The position numbers were made by a program, and so were the translations under genes. This document shows, piece by piece, positions 63,017 to 64,000 of a stretch of 64,000 nt of DNA (its first letter is position 1; every line of letters starts with the position of its first letter). Source of the stretch: Gelatoporia subvermispora B (taxonomy: Eukaryota; Basidiomycota; Agaricomycetes; Polyporales; Gelatoporiaceae); the NCBI GenBank assembly GCA_000320605.2, contig KB445802.1:947555-1011554 (forward strand), read 5' to 3'. The notes beneath the pieces are model-generated. The model saw only the letters and a program-made list of their open reading frames with translations, was not told the DNA's origin and ran no database searches.

Positions 63017-64000
63017 GAGGTGCTTAGAGGATTTGGGTTATATCGCTCTCGCAAAGTAAAACTAGGGGGCTGATTTGAAAAAAGTGATGTACTTATAGGA
63101 CAATTGCTCAGGACTCAGGCATGAGATCATGACTACTTGGGTGATGTGCTCGATCTCTGCGGGATATAGTAATGATCGCGGACTACTCGCGGCTGCCGCA
63201 CCCACCATCCTGTTAGTCTTTGTATTCGGTGCTTGGCGCCCGTTCAAACGTTCACGAATCGTCAAATTCCTGCGTTCGCTTTCCGAAGCGAAAGTCGTTT
63301 TAGGGCTCAAACTCTGCTGAGCTGTCATAATTGCACTGAGATCCGCGTACCGATGCCGAGATTGAACAATACGATCGAGATGCATCGGCTTCGCGACGGT
63401 CTGCGTACCTCACTTCCATTTTTGGAACTCAACGCCTTGGTACGTGCCGTCACGATCTCGTCATGTTCTACCCCATATGATACGTGCAGGCATCCTGGAT
63501 ACACTGGGCAACCCATATAGTACAGGCTATTGAATTCGTGTAAGCCAACACGAGGATCGCCACCAATAATTGACTCTCAGGCAGTGAATTTGACCCTCCG
63601 ATTCAAGCATCACCTGGGCTCGGGGCCAAGCCGGCACTCGTTCAACCACTCCTGTCCCATCGGATTCAGATGCATTGTGACTCATAGCTGCAAGCGCGGA
63701 GTCCAACTTGGCACTGGCTGACGTTTAGGCTGAAAGTCATCTGAACCCGACGCTGGCGCTCTCTGCACCATATAAAGCGCGGCCCCGAATTGACATCTCC
63801 ACATACCGGATGACGTACCGATGACCCATAAATGCAAATAGAACGCGTCAAGCTCCATGTCGCAGCCAGGAACGATGAGATAACGTTTCTGTTCGACTTT
63901 ACTCCACTCGGACAAGTAGCCTGTCTTCGTGCGAACATTGGTAGATAGCGCAGTCATCAAAGCGCTTGGAGCCCCCCAACATCCATTCGTCTGACCGTGG
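63017..64000. other. Intergenic, no firm gene
   Basis: 3' flank of the cellulase gene, then nearly 1 kb with short frames only. A minus-strand frame at 63960-63682 (92 codons, containing LSEWSKVEQKRYLIVPGCD) might be an exon of a gene extending beyond the window; no family recognised. Confidence 0.4.

Overview
The window is nuclear DNA of a filamentous basidiomycete, most likely a wood- or litter-decaying agaricomycete. The evidence is many phase-consistent introns of about 47-75 nt with GT..AG borders, several very small exons, a CBM1-tethered GH5 cellulase and a cytosolic-type GH1 beta-glucosidase, DUF6533 seven-helix proteins, F-box/LRR-like proteins of the agaricomycete type, and a tandem RBR ubiquitin-ligase family. 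Genes sit on both strands with no operon logic. The order Polyporales is only a guess.

Layout: 1-12.2 kb is gene-poor, with a small disordered-protein gene (1325-2012, minus), cyclophilin A (3378-4107, minus) and two decayed F-box genes (about 5.5-6.8 and 7.4-8.5 kb, minus). 12.2-25.1 kb holds a DUF6533 membrane protein, two tandem F-box genes (plus), an intron-containing tRNA-His, a GPI-anchored wall-type secreted protein and two F-box/LRR genes (minus). 25.6-39.5 kb mixes one RBR E3 ligase with housekeeping genes: nucleoporin SEH1, a rhodopsin-domain membrane protein, a zinc polyol dehydrogenase, CTP synthase and a 3beta-HSD-type sterol/steroid dehydrogenase. 41.2-47.7 kb is a head-to-tail array of three more RBR ligases. 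47.9-49.2 kb is a short hAT transposon with intact 8-bp target duplication, followed by a cluster of GC-rich hairpin repeats. 50.1-57.3 kb has a GH1 beta-glucosidase and a tandem duplication of a DUF6533 gene in which one copy has decayed. 59.3-63.0 kb has a mitochondrial OXLD1-like protein and the GH5-CBM1 cellulase.

How the genes relate: the two enzymes of cellulose use (GH5-CBM1 endoglucanase outside the cell, GH1 beta-glucosidase inside) could act in sequence on cellulose and cellobiose. The rest of the accessory content is dominated by two ubiquitin-ligase classes: four F-box genes plus two F-box relics, and four RBR genes. Local duplication, divergence and decay are visible for F-box, RBR and DUF6533 families, which suggests a fast-evolving chromosomal segment. 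Exon borders given here come from reading splice sites and frame by eye; those I could not settle are flagged.
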